Of a stretch of DNA of 64,000 nucleotides, positions 62,792 to 64,000 are shown in pieces. The notes below the pieces were generated by a model. It saw only the letters and a program-made list of their open reading frames with translations, ran no database searches and was not told the DNA's origin. Source of the stretch: Ligustrum vulgare (taxonomy: Eukaryota; Streptophyta; Magnoliopsida; Lamiales; Oleaceae); assembly GCA_963555705.1 (NCBI GenBank), contig OY743176.1, positions 60,152,040 to 60,216,039 on the forward strand. Direction: 5' to 3'. The stretch's first letter is position 1; each line of letters begins with the position of its first letter. A program made the position numbers and the translations under genes.

Positions 62792-63343
62792 TTAATGCTG
62801 CATAGCCAAAACATCATTGTTTATAACAGTCTGGCAAACAAGATCTTTTGCTACTATATTTTCAAGACTATAACGATTTTTATCCTCGTTAAATTGAGCA
62901 TATAAGGAAAGGAGTTCACGTTGCACATACCCACTTGGGTGCGTCTCAAGAGTTAATCGGATATCATCCAATGACTCCTTACTCAGTCCACCCTTAATGA
63001 AATTGATTTTATCATCCCGATTTCTAGAAGAATATCCTACTGATTTGCAACGAGTATCACATGTCCAACGAGCAAGAGCACATTTGTAGCAACCGTTCAG
63101 CCTTTTTGCTCTTCGTTTCTTTGCAAAAGTACTCTTACCTAAACCAGGCATGTGTTTAGAAAATGAATCTGGTAATTCACCAGCTAATCGAACTTTTGCT
63201 TCGATCAACCAACGAACATCTTCTGGAAAGCCTTGATCCATCAGCAGCCTCAATCTTTCAAGTCGAACTCGGTAAATCTTTTTCAAAACATTTACCGGAA
63301 GATTAGAATAATATTTGCGAATATTTGATAATATAACATCCAT
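62792..63343 (-). CDS. Basic Cys-rich protein, resembles carlavirus-type nucleic-acid-binding protein
   Basis: 183 aa, intact, start at 63343. Residues 1-60 look helical and charged. Residues 67-119 hold the notable part: GLGKSTFAKKRRAKR (67-81), then Cys at 85, 88, 95 and 99 in a C-x2-C-x6-C-x3-C pattern, then KINFIKGG (112-119). A basic patch of the type S-x-F/Y-A-(K/R)4-A directly before a Cys cluster, then F-I-x-x-G, is the layout of the small 3'-terminal nucleic-acid-binding (silencing-suppressor-associated) proteins of carlaviruses and relatives. The Cys spacing is shorter than usual and the 64-residue C-terminal tail has no viral counterpart that I know. It may instead be an unknown plant zinc-binding protein. 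It is on the same strand as, and just upstream of, the LOG ORF. Confidence 0.5.
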   Translation of the reverse strand: MDVILSNIRKYYSNLPVNVLKKIYRVRLERLRLLMDQGFPEDVRWLIEAKVRLAGELPDSFSKHMPGLGKSTFAKKRRAKRLNGCYKCALARWTCDTRCKSVGYSSRNRDDKINFIKGGLSKESLDDIRLTLETHPSGYVQRELLSLYAQFNEDKNRYSLENIVAKDLVCQTVINNDVLAMQH

Positions 63344-64000
63344 TTTTTATGGATCTAATCTCTTCCCAAATGATATATTTAAATGCGTAAAGGAGCGCTC
63401 CGCGTGTCAGTGATACCGATTCCATCAAGAAATAATGGAATAAATTATTGAAAAGGTGGGAACAATGAGATAATGCGTCATTACCTTTTTCGAAATAAGG
63501 GAAGATTTTGCGACAAGATTGAGATCATGAGATATTTCCTTGGATATTGTACCTGATTTTTTCGGTATACTAAAAGTAATAAAAGTATACTAATTTGAAC
63601 TATACAGAAATACATACTGATTAAATGAATATTGTATTGAACCAGAAGTTCATACATATGTAAAAATGAAATATCTTGCTGAACCAGAAGTTCTATAATG
63701 ATTGGTTAGATTCCAATTCAATAATGAGATTTATTGAGAATGCAAAATGGCATTCATTAAAGAACCAGAAGATTGTTCAGGTTAACGAGTTATCATTGCT
63801 GCTTGTTCTGAAAAGCAAATTAATTATCTCACTAAGAAAATGAATGACTGATTATTTGCTCAAGTAATGATATTAAGAGCAAAGTGATAAATGCTAGCAT
63901 GAATATATCTTAAAGTCATTAATGATTTTACGAATTAGTTGAGATAATAGAATATTATATTGCTAATGATTTAGCAGATTAATAGCCTCAAGTTATTTGC

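Larger units (their letters stand above)
59776..64000 (+). mobile_element. E5: copia-like retroelement of the E4 family, 5' part
   Basis: The 5' LTR (59776-60011) and the next ~110 bp match E4: the same PBS, then TCTAGCCTATTGAGTAATATGACGGGAGTATGCTCTACAG close to E4 2365-2404. The body again contains TATTCCAGAAGAAG and TGCTCCTGAAGAAGCA motifs (61500-61600) and GAACCAGAAG strings (63640-63770) also seen in E4 near 4070-4190. The 3' end lies beyond the window. Two intact ORFs sit antisense in it. 60030-61620 and 63344-64000 hold no ORF I can name. Confidence 0.7.

Overview
This is a piece of a flowering-plant nuclear genome, most likely a eudicot. It is AT-rich and gene-poor. Almost everything recognisable is a transposable element of a plant-specific type: Ty3/gypsy Tekay-like chromoviruses and a Tat-lineage element with a second RNase H and an antisense gene, Ty1/copia elements, a CACTA end and several MITEs. 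Two plant gene remnants support this: a broken 14-3-3 gene and an intronless LOG (cytokinin-activating) gene. No rRNA, tRNA or CRISPR array was seen.

Layout. 1-501: end of a CACTA transposon with a hairpin-rich subterminal array. 671-1590: tandem duplication. 2186-8802: a short-LTR, copia-like retroelement (E4) with perfect 5-bp target duplications. It has no surviving coding frame and carries a 1.77-kb SIRE-like solo LTR (6095-7859). 10202-10705: a Harbinger-type MITE. 13358-45189: a nest of gypsy elements. E1 (decayed Tekay, + strand) is the host. E2 (Tat, 21814-43023, + strand, TSD TTATT) sits in the 3' LTR of E1. Inside E2 sit a 2.85-kb solo LTR (26823-29667, TSD ATTGA) and the young Tekay element E3 (32648-41124, - strand), which splits the antisense gene of E2.

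45556-47707: a 14-3-3 pseudogene on the - strand, with two MITEs in its intron, cut by a copia element. 47708-53375: that copia element (Ale/Retrofit-like, - strand), with a 1.1-kb Harbinger-like insertion and its 5' end replaced by a second SIRE-like LTR. That LTR is itself interrupted by a long-TIR, Mutator-like insertion. 55850-59775: AT-rich DNA with two old tandem duplications. 59776-64000: the start of E5, of the same family as E4.

The most notable locus lies inside E5. Two uninterrupted ORFs sit antisense to the element and next to each other: a 183-aa basic, Cys-rich protein that resembles the nucleic-acid-binding proteins of carlavirus-type plant RNA viruses, and a 217-aa LOG-family cytokinin-activating enzyme without introns. 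Everything around them is decayed, so two open frames side by side suggest recent arrival or constraint. E4 and E5 also share an unusual primer-binding site that looks complementary to the 5' half of a tRNA-Ile, not to the 3' end of a tRNA.

All identifications were made by eye from motifs; no database search was run.
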